This document shows, piece by piece, positions 36,401 to 47,827 of a stretch of DNA of 64,000 nucleotides (position 1 is its first letter; each line of letters starts with the position of its first letter). The notes under the pieces were generated by a model. That model saw only the letters and a program-made list of their open reading frames with translations. It made no database searches and was not told the origin of the DNA. The stretch is from Corticium candelabrum. Lineage: Eukaryota; Porifera; Homoscleromorpha; Homosclerophorida; Plakinidae. Where the stretch lies: contig NC_085087.1 of assembly GCF_963422355.1 (NCBI RefSeq), positions 1,708,021-1,772,020 of the forward strand, given 5' to 3'. The position numbers and the translations under genes were made by a program.

Positions 36401-38384
36401 CAAGACATTCTCGTATAAAATACTCATGACATCTTCGTCTGCAGAACGTGTGGTCCTGCAACTGGGAAACCTCGAATTTCACCAATTCTTTTTGTATACC
36501 CCATTTTACACCACAAGATCATTGCATACAGACTTCATAGGTGTGGCAATTAACCCTGATATAGCCACATTTATTTTAGTGCACTAAAATCATTTCAACT
36601 AAAAGTTGTTTATATACAAATAGATTAAAGTATGTGACAACAGTAGGATATTATTATTATGTGTGAACTTAGAAATATGTATACTTATCGTAAAGTTAGT
36701 GTAGGAACTAAAAAGAAGAATTACTACTATATATGGCATCTGCTTTACAAAAATACAATATTAGTTGCTGCTGACATATCAGACTTTCTGCTTCTCCAAG
36801 CTTGTTTGTGTTCATGTACTTCTGTCAATGAGTTTTCTAATGGAATGACCCGACCAGTTTCTAATCTTCTATATAATTGATGGACTCTTCGACTACCATT
36901 ACTCATGAGGAATAGATTGCATGTTTCACACCTATAACGTAGAACCAGTTGCAACCCAGTTGCATTATAAGGAGACAGGTATCATGGCTTTGCTTTACTT
37001 ATGCAATAGCACAGGTGAAATACGTGCTGATTACGAGGAGTGTGACATCTTCCAAACCAGTGTTCGAATGACTTTGCTGCTTGCATTTGCATGGCAGGAT
37101 CCAGCTGCAGAATTTGTCGGCACTTGATAGTATATTGAGTATTACTACAGACTGAATACAGCAGCGTCTTGAAATAACAAGCTAGTTTGTGTGTGAGACA
37201 GGCAGTAGTCTCTTGGAAACATCACACATTGTGTGTTTGATAACACCCTTAGTGTATACAGAATTTAGCAGATGTTCCATTGAAGGATTTCTGTACATAG
37301 TACCTCATTGAAGGATGCTTACACGGAGTGAAGTTGTGTAAGCCAGATGAATGTCACATTATCATCACATCAGTACACACAGTTTGGTATAGGCAAATGA
37401 AATCTACAGTGTAAGAGCTATTACGAAAATTAATGAACTTAAGGTATATTCCTAATTGTATCTTTTACCTACACCCTGATTACTGCTGTGTTGTGTTGCC
37501 TTTGGTGACATCTGTAGCTCAATCATGAAAGAGTAGGATTTGGTAAGTGTAAAATTCGGAACCTTTTGGGTCATAGTTTCAAGTCCAGGTTGAGCATTAG
37601 TCTTGCATAGCCAGATGTTCAAAGCATGAAAGGGGTAGAAAGGGTTGAGCGTGGACATAATTCCTTTAAACAAGGAACTCACACACAACCGCTTCTCTCA
37701 ACTCAGGAGTATAACTGAGTACCTGGTCTTTGACTGGGGATGGTAGTGGTCACTGTGAATTTATGATCAGCCACTGAGGTACTGGTGGGACTTTGTGCAC
37801 CACAAGCCAGTGCTCCTGTGATGATTTGGCGCAGCTCTAGGAGATTGCTAGCACAGACCCAGCATTCTCTGAGTAATGCACAGAAGTGGCGGCGTGACCT
37901 GGAAAGGTAGCCTTACATTTGCTGTTATCGTGTTGCCTTTCCTGTTTGGAGTGACTTTCAGGAGGCACCACCGTTGCAAGAAAATTCAAAAAGGAGGTGC
38001 ATCTAGCCGCGATGATAGCATGATCAGAGACTGGCACAATATGCAGGTTACATTCTTCTGTATGTGTCTTGTGAACTCCCCCACATGCCTACCACCACTT
38101 ACCTAAATAGTAATTTCATGGAAGTCAGTTACCACAAAGTCTGAATGATGATGCTTTAGGTCCACCTCTTTCATAGGCAAATGGTTTGATGGTAGTGTGA
38201 ATATACTGTTACATTTATGCTTTATAGTGATCAATGTGTAGTATGTTGCAGTATTAAAATCAATAGTTCATAACATGATATTGTCTGTTAAGAAGGATAC
38301 TACCATCACTTTCACCACCTTACTGCATCTCAGCATTTAGTATGCACCTAACCCATGTGCACACACACACAGTCACACACACAG

Positions 38385-38457
<73 letters not shown>

Positions 38458-38852
38458 ACACATCACACAGGGACAAATAGAACTATGGAAAAATGTTAAG
38501 CCCTTCACGTCATTCAACATTGACCTTAAGGTCAGTTGTGAAGATAGCTCCCCTGCCTCTAGAGACAGGGCCTCGATGCGCGCTACTTGGAGGCTTAGGG
38601 CCAGCACTACAATCCACCTGGAGCTCATCATCCAGGGGCACTGAATATGGCGCAGCTCTGGGACTGGACACCAGGGTCCACTGTCTACCCGAGTCAGGTA
38701 CTCATTTATATTCCTGAGTCGAGAGAAGCAATTGTGTGTAAGTTTCTTGCTTAAGGAAATTATGTCATAGCTTGCCATCACTGTGTGTTAACCCTGCAAG
38801 GTCCAGGATTCTCCAAATGTACTCTCTAACCAATTGAGCTAGAGCTAGAGCA

Positions 38853-38949
<97 letters not shown>

Positions 38950-39338
38950 ACACATCACACAGGGACAAATAAAACTATGGAAAAATGTTAAGCCCTTCAC
39001 GTCATTCAACATTGACCTTAAGGTCAGTTGTGAAGATAGCTCCCCTGCCTCTAGAGACAGGGCTTCGATGCGCGCTACTTGGAGGCTTAGGGCCAGCACT
39101 ACAATCCACCTGGAGCTCATCATCCAGGGGCACTGAATATGGCGCAGCTCTGGGACTGGACACCAGGGTCCACTGTCTACCCGAGTCAGGTACTCATTTA
39201 TATTCCTGAGTCGAGAGAAGCAATTGTGTGTAAGTTTCTTGCTTAAGGAAATTATGTCATAGCTTGCCATCACTGTGTGTTAACCCTGCAAGGTCCAGGA
39301 TTCTCCAAATGTACTCTCTAACCAATTGAGCTAGAGCA

Positions 39339-39423
<85 letters not shown>

Positions 39424-39426
39424 ACA

Positions 39427-39500
<74 letters not shown>

Positions 39501-40944
39501 GCACACACACCTGCACACCCATACACCCATGCCCAAACCTTCACATCACACCCACACAAGCAGCAAATACTGTAAATCCAGAAAACTTCGTACTCATGAA
39601 AGTTTAGTTATTTTTATACAGATACCTGGTTGTACTAAAATAACACGAATACCAAAATTTATGGATAGATGCATTTGAATTCGGCTACAGTACAGTACTG
39701 ATGTCTCGTACTAAAATGACATGGGTACGAACTACTTCATAAGCAGAAGTACTAAAATTTACAAGTATGAAATTTTCTCGATTTACAGTAGCAGGAGCAG
39801 CAGTGTATGTCCAGTACTCCGATTTGATTTTTCAAGCATATTTCCACAACCGCTGTTGTTGTCTTGTTGCTGGTCTTTACTGTTGTATTATATACTTTAT
39901 TAGGGAGCCACTACACACAGAGAGGACTACAGAGCATGGGCACTGCAGACTGTGGCAAGAGACAACTTCAAACAGTTCCGTGCTTACACTCCACCAAAGG
40001 AAAAGTTTGAAGCACAATCAACATTTCAACATGATTTCAAGGCGGATAGTTCGTTTTCACCACGTGAGATGATGAAACCCATTCATGCAGTCATCATGTC
40101 AAGTGCTCCTTTTGATGACACAACAACCAATCGGGTTGATTACAAAGCACCAGCAATGGGGCCTCGTGTTCTAGTAAAGAGAACCCAACCGTATATTGGG
40201 ACGAGAGAAAAATTTAATGCCATCACAACCAATAGGAAAGACTTTGTTTCTCACACTGGAATTGAGCGTCCCAAGTGTGCAAAGCCTGCACTAGAAATTG
40301 TGAAGTCAAGTGAACCATTCACCAGTAACACAACACATAATATGAGCTACATTCCATGGCAACTTCAGCCACGATTTGAGTATCCTCGTCAAGAATATTA
40401 CCCATCACCTGAAAAGTTTGACCACATCTCAACTAATCAATCAGACTATCGAGATTTTGGACAAGTGGAGAGGGCAGTACCACGAACAAGGGAACCACCT
40501 TCTCATGAACCGCCTCCATTTTCAGGGGTGACAACTCAGCGCCTTGACTACCAACCTTGGGCAGTCCAACTGAGAGATAGATTGGTAAAACAGGAGAATG
40601 CGTATAAGCCACTACAGGGTCCATTTGAAGGACAGTCGACATTCCAAGCACACTTCCAGGCAAAGTACGCACCACCTGCTGTATCAGCAAAGCCACGTGA
40701 AACAAGAATCGAAAGCTCAAGTCAGTTTGATGGTAGCACAATCTACCGAAATACATACACTTACAAAGAAACGAGCCCTTGCCCTGCTTCTCTGCTACGG
40801 GACAGTTGTACTCCACCAGTGAAAGATCGGTATGTCTTCTCACATCAGACTGGAACAGGTCACAAGTTCTATGAGCCCCCGACTGACAAGAAACAGCGTT
40901 TGAGTAAGAGCATGCCTGAAATGACCAGGCATGCATATAGTTAG
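30905..40944 (+). CDS. SAXO1/FAM154-like stabiliser of axonemal microtubules
   Basis: Three exons join in phase: 30905-30939, 31086-31464 and 39904-40944, giving 484 residues. The N-terminus MKKCICEICVCGRHRCPHRP is the Cys-rich signature of SAXO proteins, followed by LSEYKQTYKQF. The rest is a series of repeated Mn-type modules, each with a T-T/S-x-x-x-x-D/F-Y pattern: TTNRCDYVAH, ATTHREDYRAWA, TTNRVDYKAPA, TTNRKDFVSH, STNQSDYRDF and TTQRLDYQPWA. The family binds microtubules of cilia and centrioles through these repeats. The C-terminal GHKFYEPP resembles the human end. It begins 185 bp after the ATP6V1A stop on the same strand. Exon 1 is only 35 bp and intron 2 is 8.4 kb, filled with repeats. 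SAXO1 versus SAXO2 cannot be settled by eye. Confidence 0.9.
31665..31770 (+). repeat. (AC)n microsatellite in SAXO-like intron 2
   Basis: About 105 bp of AC with one early interruption. Confidence 0.9.
32449..32550. mobile_element. Small palindromic MITE with GCATAGCCAGACC ends
   Basis: The left end AGTCTCGCATAGCCAGACC and the complement of the right end AGTCCTGCATAGCCAGACC agree over about 19 bp. Total length is about 102 bp. A solo copy of the end, AGTCTTGCATAGCCAGATG, lies at about 37600. Confidence 0.65.
32622..32699. repeat. Short foldback repeat
   Basis: GTCGTCCAAGATGATGGG and GTCTTGGACGAC face each other across about 50 bp. It could be a tiny MITE or a hairpin. Confidence 0.5.
32971..33232 (-). 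repeat. Dispersed repeat family R2, copy 2
   Basis: On the minus strand it opens CATACCGTCCGAGGTCAGG, contains GGAGATCTGATGTGCCGC and AAGAGAAGTCCGGATGAC, and ends in CAGACAGACAGCTCT. This matches 15041-15292 along its whole length. It lies in SAXO-like intron 2. Confidence 0.7.
33621..33801. repeat. Foldback element of about 180 bp
   Basis: The left arm runs about 33621-33695 and the right arm about 33725-33801. Shared landmarks are GGCTCTT, CGCAGT, GAGCTAAACACAC, TGAATCA, GCAAGGAGGAG and GCTTTT. The loop is about 30 bp. No coding content. It lies in SAXO-like intron 2. Confidence 0.75.
33802..34340 (+). repeat. Degenerate direct repeats after the foldback
   Basis: Phrases recur: GGGAACAGATTATC (33798 and about 33838), AACTAACAATCAATAAT / AACTGACAATCAATAAT (about 33971 and 34096), and AATCCAATCAGCCCAGG twice. 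They suggest a decayed tandem array. No gene is visible. Confidence 0.5.
34904..36078. repeat. Long imperfect palindrome with pogo-like insert
   Basis: Outer arms match in inverted orientation: 34904-34960 (GGGCTCTTATTAGAACATTT) with the complement of 36010-36078. Inner arms also match: 35140-35180 (GTTCAAAGAATGGAGAGCC) with the complement of 35757-35810. A CTCGATTATCCGGACTTCT hairpin typical of pogo/Tigger ends lies at 35003-35053. A minus-strand frame at 35385-35667 encodes an acidic peptide that may be a transposon-protein remnant. I could not match it to a family. Confidence 0.5.
36200..36490 (-). pseudogene. Tc1/mariner transposase remnant
   Basis: The minus strand reads RRRCHEYFIRECLDPTVKYG then GGSIIVWFCTAAGVG and GEAYVEVV. 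The VKYGGGSIMVWGC-like block is characteristic of Tc1-type DDE transposases, near the second catalytic Asp region. Only about 80 residues remain. Confidence 0.75.
37505..37730 (+). mobile_element. tRNA-derived SINE, plus-strand copy, interrupted
   Basis: An A-box-like TGTAGCTCAATCATGAAAGAG and a B-box-like GTTTCAAGTCC are spaced as in a tRNA head. After an inserted GCATAGCCAGATG segment comes the body motif CTTCTCTCAACTCAGGAGTA, then GAGTACCTGG. The body motif is shared with the minus-strand copies at 38456-39338. Confidence 0.55.
38456..38853 (-). mobile_element. tRNA-derived SINE, copy 1 of a tandem pair
   Basis: On the minus strand the head reads CTAGCTCAATTGGTTAGAG (A-box fits TRGCNNAGY-GG) followed by a weak B-box. 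The body is TTGCTTCTCTCGACTCAGGA, ATAAATGAGTACCTGAC, CAGTGGACCCTGGTGTCC, and the 3' end runs into (TG)n (plus-strand AC, 38390-38455). The head-plus-body layout fits a tRNA-derived SINE with a microsatellite tail. Confidence 0.7.
38854..38948 (+). repeat. (AC)n between the two SINE copies
   Basis: About 95 bp of AC. It is the 3' tail of SINE copy 2 and adjoins the head of copy 1. Confidence 0.9.
38949..39338 (-). mobile_element. tRNA-derived SINE, copy 2 of a tandem pair
   Basis: It is nearly identical to 38456-38853, with single-base differences such as AATAAAACT for AATAGAACT. It is followed on the head side by (AC)n (39340-39500). The near-identity and shared repeat borders point to a recent tandem duplication of about 487 bp, or to an assembly duplication. 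Confidence 0.75.
39340..39500 (+). repeat. (AC)n with one ACCACACC break
   Basis: About 160 bp of AC on the head side of SINE copy 2, in SAXO-like intron 2. Confidence 0.9.
39570..39788 (+). mobile_element. MITE with CTGTAAATC inverted ends (copy 2)
   Basis: The left end is CTGTAAATCCAGAAAACTTC and the complement of the right end is CTGTAAATCGAGAAAATTTC. TA flanks both sides (39568-39569, 39789-39790). It is about 219 bp and matches the reverse complement of 4381-4598 along its length. It lies about 115 bp upstream of SAXO-like exon 3. Confidence 0.8.
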
Positions 40945-41540
40945 GCTACGGTAGCTGTCTATGTAGGATAATATTGGACTGCATTGTACTATACATAGAT
41001 GTGAATAGTTGGTCAGACTGTGAAGAACAAATTAGAGTAAGTTAAGGACTAATAGTGGTTGAGATAGACTAACTAGTACATCTCTGACATATTCCTAAGA
41101 TCAACTACACCAAACAAATCTTGAATATCAAACTGAATATTATGTAATGAGCTGCACTGTACATGCTTGTACATCTTTAGCACATACACTTCATTTACTG
41201 TAAAGTTAACAATATAGGCACAAGAAGCCCCTAAACTTTAGTGCTGCATTATGCAGATGCTTTAAGGTTGCCAAAGTTTGGTAAGTTATACAGTGAACAA
41301 TGTCTGTTAGATCATTCCATTCACTTTGAAATTGCACACATGTCACAATCCCTAACAAATTAATTTTAGATTATTCAAGTTTTAGATTCTTCATGTGTTC
41401 GTCAAAGCTTGTCGGAGTAGTAAAATACAATTAGCGGACCATTGAAGAGCAGTTAGTGTTCAGAGATTGTAGGCATAGTGAATGCAGAAATAGCCATAGC
41501 TATGTCAGCTGTGACCACATCAATTATATGTAGCAATTGT

Positions 41541-41635
<95 letters not shown>

Positions 41636-41739
41636 AGAATAAGTAGCTAGCACTGGGTAGCCTCAGAAACCAACACATAAGCTGCAACACCCATCAAAAG
41701 TATACATTACCAGAGCGGACAATTATATGTAGCAATTGT

Positions 41740-41824
<85 letters not shown>

Positions 41825-43015
41825 AGAATAAGTAGCTAGCACTGGGTAGCCTCAGAAACCAACACATAAGCTGCAACACCCATCAAAAGTATACATTACC
41901 AGAGCGGACAGCTAGCTAATAATATTGTTATAAAGCCACGTCTTTTTGAAATAGAGCCAAGCTTTTCATCATGAAGACTCAAAGAACTGGGATACATAAA
42001 AGCAGCATAAAAATGACCCCTTCTTAGCAAAGTCAACCAAATTAAGATTAAGTGGAGAATCACAAAGGCATCGCTACGGAAGAGTGGGGGATGTTGCCAA
42101 TAAATTTCAAAGTGCAAGAAAAAATTTCTCAATGCTGAGAGAATGCTGAGAGAATGCTGTGCCAAGAGTTTTAGCAAATTACTGTAAAATAAAATGTATA
42201 GTGCTAATTAGCCTCGAAGTTCCAGACCGTCTCCAAAAGAATACTTCTAATTGTGACAGAATTGATTGCCAAAATATTAATTACATGTATTTGCCAGGCC
42301 CAGGCTCCTAAGTCTCTGTTTTTGTTAGTCAATATTGTGACATAACCACCTGCTCAATAGATATGGATTAAAGCAGAAACACAAATGCATGCACTCATGC
42401 ACCTACGAACCGTCAATGTTTGCACAAACGCAGCAAAATGGCAGATGATGAGAAGCTGTTGTACTGGTGGTCACAATGTTGGCCAAGTAGCTAGCAGAAT
42501 TAGTGTGCACTAAGCAGGGCTATGAACCTTGCAAAGCTCTCTTTGAGCAACAGTGAGGTGCTCACAGAAGTATGGATTGTGACAGAAGGAATGACACAGC
42601 TTAGAGGTTTTTGGAAATCATTCTCCAGTGGCTACGATTCCCAAGTCATTATGAACAAGTCTGCCGGGTGAGGTTGATGAGAAATTTATGGTAGAACATG
42701 AGAGTAGCATTTACTAGATAAAAATCAAGTCTTGAACGGTAGAAATTATTGATAAACAAGCTCACCATCTCGTTCTCCGCACGGGCAGATTAGATTATTA
42801 GTTGTTAGTACTACGTAGGTTTTGTGTTTCAATAAAGTTAATCGACAGACAGATAGATAGGCAACGACATATTGAGCCTCCAATATAACATACACCACTC
42901 ACTCTCACAGTGTAATTATCATGTTACAATGGCTACTCATACAAGGGGTGTGTAACACAACTGCCAGCAAACTAGAAATGTGATTACGTATACATTGTGA
43001 AATTATGTAACTCCA
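40945..43015. other. Intergenic region between SAXO-like and NagA-like genes
   Basis: The two genes converge here. The only structure I see is the tandem duplication at 41523-41905 and a short GAGAATGCT direct repeat near 42140. No gene was recognised. Confidence 0.6.
41523..41905 (+). repeat. Tandem duplication bordered by (AC)n
   Basis: The unit ATTATATGTAGCAATTGTCC, then (AC)n, then ATTGAAGAATAAGTAGCTAG and on to CATTACCAGAGCGGACA occurs twice in a row. The AC tracts are about 91 and 79 bp; the rest appears identical. Confidence 0.85.
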
Positions 43016-43882
43016 TTATCTGACAACTTTCCCATGATATATGACTTTCTCCAATGTAACATCTAGATATGTCTCCCACATACAGCCAAACCATGTGTCA
43101 CCAGGCCTGACTTTTCTCTCTGTTACATTAACTAGCAAAAGAGTTGCATCCAATCCAACCTTCACATCGCCACAATGATGATCAAGTTTCAGCAGCCGAG
43201 CTGGGTTGGTGCTACAAAGTGAGATAGCTGATCTAATAGCATCAGACAAACACTGGCCCTCATGATGTCTTATGTACACACCGTCCATTGCATGAAACAT
43301 CAAGTTCAAAACATTTTCAAATATTTGTTTCATACTAATGCAAGACCCAAACAGACCAGCCACTTCAGATGTTCTGTTTGTCTCCATTTTGCTGCTTTCT
43401 CCAGACTCTGAATCCACAGCTAATAGATGACTTCCATCATCAGACACTTTCCCCAAACGACCAAACACTTCGAATGACTTGCGTTTTCCAAGACCAGTTG
43501 CAAATGCTTGATCACTGATTGCAATAACTCGAGAAATTTCTTTCCTTGCAATCCAGTCACGTAAAAGACAAGGATGAACATGAATAAAATCAGCAATAAT
43601 AGATACTGTCAAATAGTCATTCCTAAGTGCTTCCTCCTATAATGAAGTTTCCTTATAGTGCCAACAAAAATGAATAAAACAATTTAATACCAACAATGCA
43701 AAGCCATAAGTTACATGCTGCTAGTTGTCAACAGTCTCTCCATTATGCAAATCTATAGTATAGCCAGGGTGATACACCACGGTAATACACCAGGAGATGG
43801 ACAGCATGAATAACATACTGATATAGTGACAACACAACTGCACGCACGCAACCACATGCAACCACACACACACAGACACACA

Positions 43883-43941
<59 letters not shown>

Positions 43942-46900
43942 TCACACACACATGCACACACACAAACACACAGCATGTGCACCATGAACAGTCAAAACAA
44001 TGCTAGCCTTGTCTATGTAGCTATATTTGCCTACCATTCATTGACAAATTTTGCCATAAGTCAACATGGTAAGGTTGAAGTTTACATTACACAAGCTGTT
44101 TTTTCCTAAAGAAAATAAATACTAGGGCTTCCTGGAGATACTGGCAGCAGCATGGAGCATCTTCTTCCCAGTTAAAGTACCCGTTTCTGGCAGTGGCTAA
44201 TAACATACAGTAGGAGGCCCGGGTGCTCGAGTACCCATAGCACCCTGCTGGCTATGCCACTGCAAAAAGAAATTAGGTAACATTAGAATAATTTTCTAGA
44301 GTTTCCAACTATAAAGTATTTCGCTGTAATCACATAACCTAAATATAATTGCATGTACTATATTAATTACCATACTTGCTTAATTAAACCTACCTTCCCT
44401 ATTGCAAAGTATGAGATGGAGACCTACTTGAGAGCTGGACACATTGAAGTGATAATGGACTCTACTACTATGTCCATGCACATCTCATAAAACTAATGTT
44501 TACATGATCCTTAGTGACAATCAACTTTACTACTCTCTACTGGTACAATTAAATCAAACTGACACCCTAGTTTTCATGGGTCAAAGCTGAAAGTAACAAA
44601 CAGCAAATCATGTAGTACTCAATATGTCATTATGCATTTGTACTGCTTGTCTAAACCAATTTCCCATGTTTCAGCATACGACATATGTTTAATTGATTGG
44701 TATTGAGTCTTCTATATAGCTATATAGTTCGATGTCTTTGCTTAGTAGAAGAGATATCGAAAAATGCTGTCTACCTAATTGCTGCAAATTTCAATGATAA
44801 CACTATTTCATAAATATTTGGTCAATACAGTGTCATAAGTCCTGGAATGTTGGCCAAAATGCTTTTGTATAGCAAAAAATCCAAGATGCAATAACGGTGT
44901 CTTTCTTAACTGCCTCTTTAACCAGATCCAAACAGACTGGCAGCAAAGAAGTCATTCTACTTTGTCAGCCAGCAAATGCATTGCCATATTACCGTCTACA
45001 AGTTAGGTTAGAAAAATCTAGTATCTCTGCTTAGATTAATTCATGTAATCACTGCCATCCATTTCTGCTTCCCACTGAAAATGCCAGTTCAAATCGAAAA
45101 TCTGAATGCATGAAGCTAAAATTTGCACAAGAGTAAAGTGTGAAGAACAGAATATGTTCACCAAATGGCAAACACTAACGTGCATAAGAAAATTTGGCCT
45201 GCGAATGTAGCCTGAATCAGCTGCCAAGATGTGTGAGAAACTGAATACTACACTCCTCAACATCACCAAATTTTAGATGTTTTAACTTATTAAATAGAAG
45301 AATTATATGACGAATGTACCAAATCTACAACCCAAAACATAGAAAATTCCCTAACAAACAGCATTATGAAGCTCAGACAATCAAACAAAATTTGCACCCT
45401 TTTTTGTTTCAATTATACCCCAAATAGCACTTAGAAAATTGTCAGATCATTTCTCAGCCATGAACAGCTAGGTAATGCAACACAAAAACAATTGATTAAC
45501 ATTTAAACTAGAATTTTAAAACTTTTCTCAGAAAAAAAAAGAAATAGATGTAGGGATTGTATAAAAGTATACAGTATCCTGTGATAAAAAGCTAAAACAT
45601 CGTAATAATAATAATTATCATAAAATATATAGTACATATGTCATACCATCATCCCTCCATCATTGAAAGACTTCCAGCTGCTTCCTGTAGGACCATTTCC
45701 AAGATGTATAACATAGCTACAGCCAGCATCAACAGCTTTTCTCAGCATAACAGCATGAGGCTTGGCATGTCCAACAGCGACAACAACACCAGCCTCCTTG
45801 GCCTTTAATACAACATCAAGAGCATCCGCTTCATCACCAATCTGCACACACATTATACTAGTAATAGGCAATGATGTAATGCAGTGTATTTTAGTTAATT
45901 TCAGTAACTCAAATTTTCTGTCATTACAATAGAAATCATAAAAAATATACTTCTGGAGCCACATTGAGTATCTGCACTGCCCCTGTGTCAACCAGTTTTT
46001 GGGCGAGCGACCAAGATGGCAAGTAAACATATGCCGGATTATGACATCCGCAACAGCTGGGATTCATAAATGTGCCCTCAACTAAACAGCCACCCAAGCA
46101 GGAATCTGGCAGCTTTCCTACAAGAAGACAAAACACACACTAAATTAATATTTTTTCTGCTTTTAGACATATCTTAAAAATAATCTTAATTAAAGTAGTT
46201 CAGGATCTCAATTAATCCACTAATTGAACTTTAATATATACAGTTTTCTGACCTTGCTTGCCTGACTCCATTACTTGCTTGGCACCCTTGAGATAGTTTT
46301 TAAGTAAATTCAAGGGTGAAGCCAATGTGGCCTGCAAAAACCCACTTTAACAGATCTTTACATGGTCCCCTTCCACAGCACACATAGACTCATGCTCAGT
46401 CTTTCTCCCTCCATGCTAGGTTGCTACACCACGTGTGCTAGCTGTCACGTGTGCCTAGGTCCATGTGGTTTCACATGTGTGGTTGGCTTAATTAAGCAGG
46501 AAAGAGGACTGGTACAATTCTCATCATGTGACAAAAATGTTTGTAACATGACTGAAATGGCGTGACATGATTGGTAGATACTACTGCTATTTATCATGTA
46601 ATAGTTTCTGTTGGAAAACATTGGTGATGCAGAATCACATAATTATAAAGGTTACGTACATAGCAACTAAAAAGCCACTAGGCCATTAGGTACCATTTAC
46701 TCGGTTTTGTCATCCAGGTCCGTGAGAGTTCAACTAAAAAAGTTTAGGGAAAGACTTTCAAGAAGTGGTCTCAACGGTAAGTGTACATTTGTGTGTGCTC
46801 ACGCTGTAATGAGTCGTGTATGTGAAAGTAAATACTCTCTTTTTCAAAAGTTTGTGACGGGTCCCAATGCATCGCGTTCAGGCTGAGGAATTCTTGTTAG

Positions 46901-47737
46901 TTGCGCCAAGATTTCGGTGGACCACTTCAAGGTGATATCAGTCAAGTCGAGATGGCTCGTATCGTGAGACAAGCTTTCTCAGAAGCTCGCCACAGGATCA
47001 ACCACGCCATCAGAACTTACCCCTACTACAGTACTACCCTTGCAACAGTCTCTGCTAAAGTTCTTGCAAATTCTACTGACACTCCAGACTTGCAGAATCA
47101 CCTAGCCCTGGCCTTCTGCAAGTATTGAGGTACAATTAGATAATTTAGTTAGAACAAGAGCTGTGGGCGCGCAGAGTGCAGTGTGTTTTTGACCTCTAGA
47201 AGTCACAGGCAGACGTCAACAAAACCCGAATCTTTCCATTCAAGAAAGTGAAACTTTGTCACCTCCAGCAAGAGCCAGCTGTCTCAAGAGTTCATGCAAA
47301 AAGGCCAATGAATTGGCAACTAAAAAGACTCAGTTGTCCGAGATGGAAGATTTGCGGGAGTCTGACTGTTGTTCTATTGATTGAGGAAATGTTTTTGTAA
47401 ATAGTTACACCTTTTCTTAGATTTACGCTTTGTACAGACCAGATCTACGCTTTGTAGAACAAGTTGTTAGGTTCTGGGCTAATCTACCACCTCCTCTGTC
47501 GTTTAGCAGTCTTGTAAACTGCCAGGTATTAGAAATCCTAGCTGAGACCAGCGGGCTGGGCTAGACTCAAAACGTGTCACGTGACAAGATATGGTACCCA
47601 GACCTCCTTTGCACTTTATTAAGCCAACCACATTTGTGAAACCATCCACATGGACCTATACACACGGACCTATACACGATGACAGCTAGCACACGTGGTG
47701 TAGCAACCTAGCACGAAGGACGACTGGGCATGAGTCT

Positions 47738-47827
<90 letters not shown>

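Noticed and set aside
36745..36954. Minus-strand frame with CETCNLF and many charged residues
   Set aside because: It looks somewhat protein-like but has no family resemblance or splice context; it may be a transposon remnant.
38820..38853. True tRNA gene on the minus strand
   Set aside because: The A-box is good but the B-box is weak and a SINE body follows; it is a SINE head.
46901..47128. 75-residue frame as a separate gene
   Set aside because: It lies in the core of an inverted-repeat element in an intron and matches no family I know.
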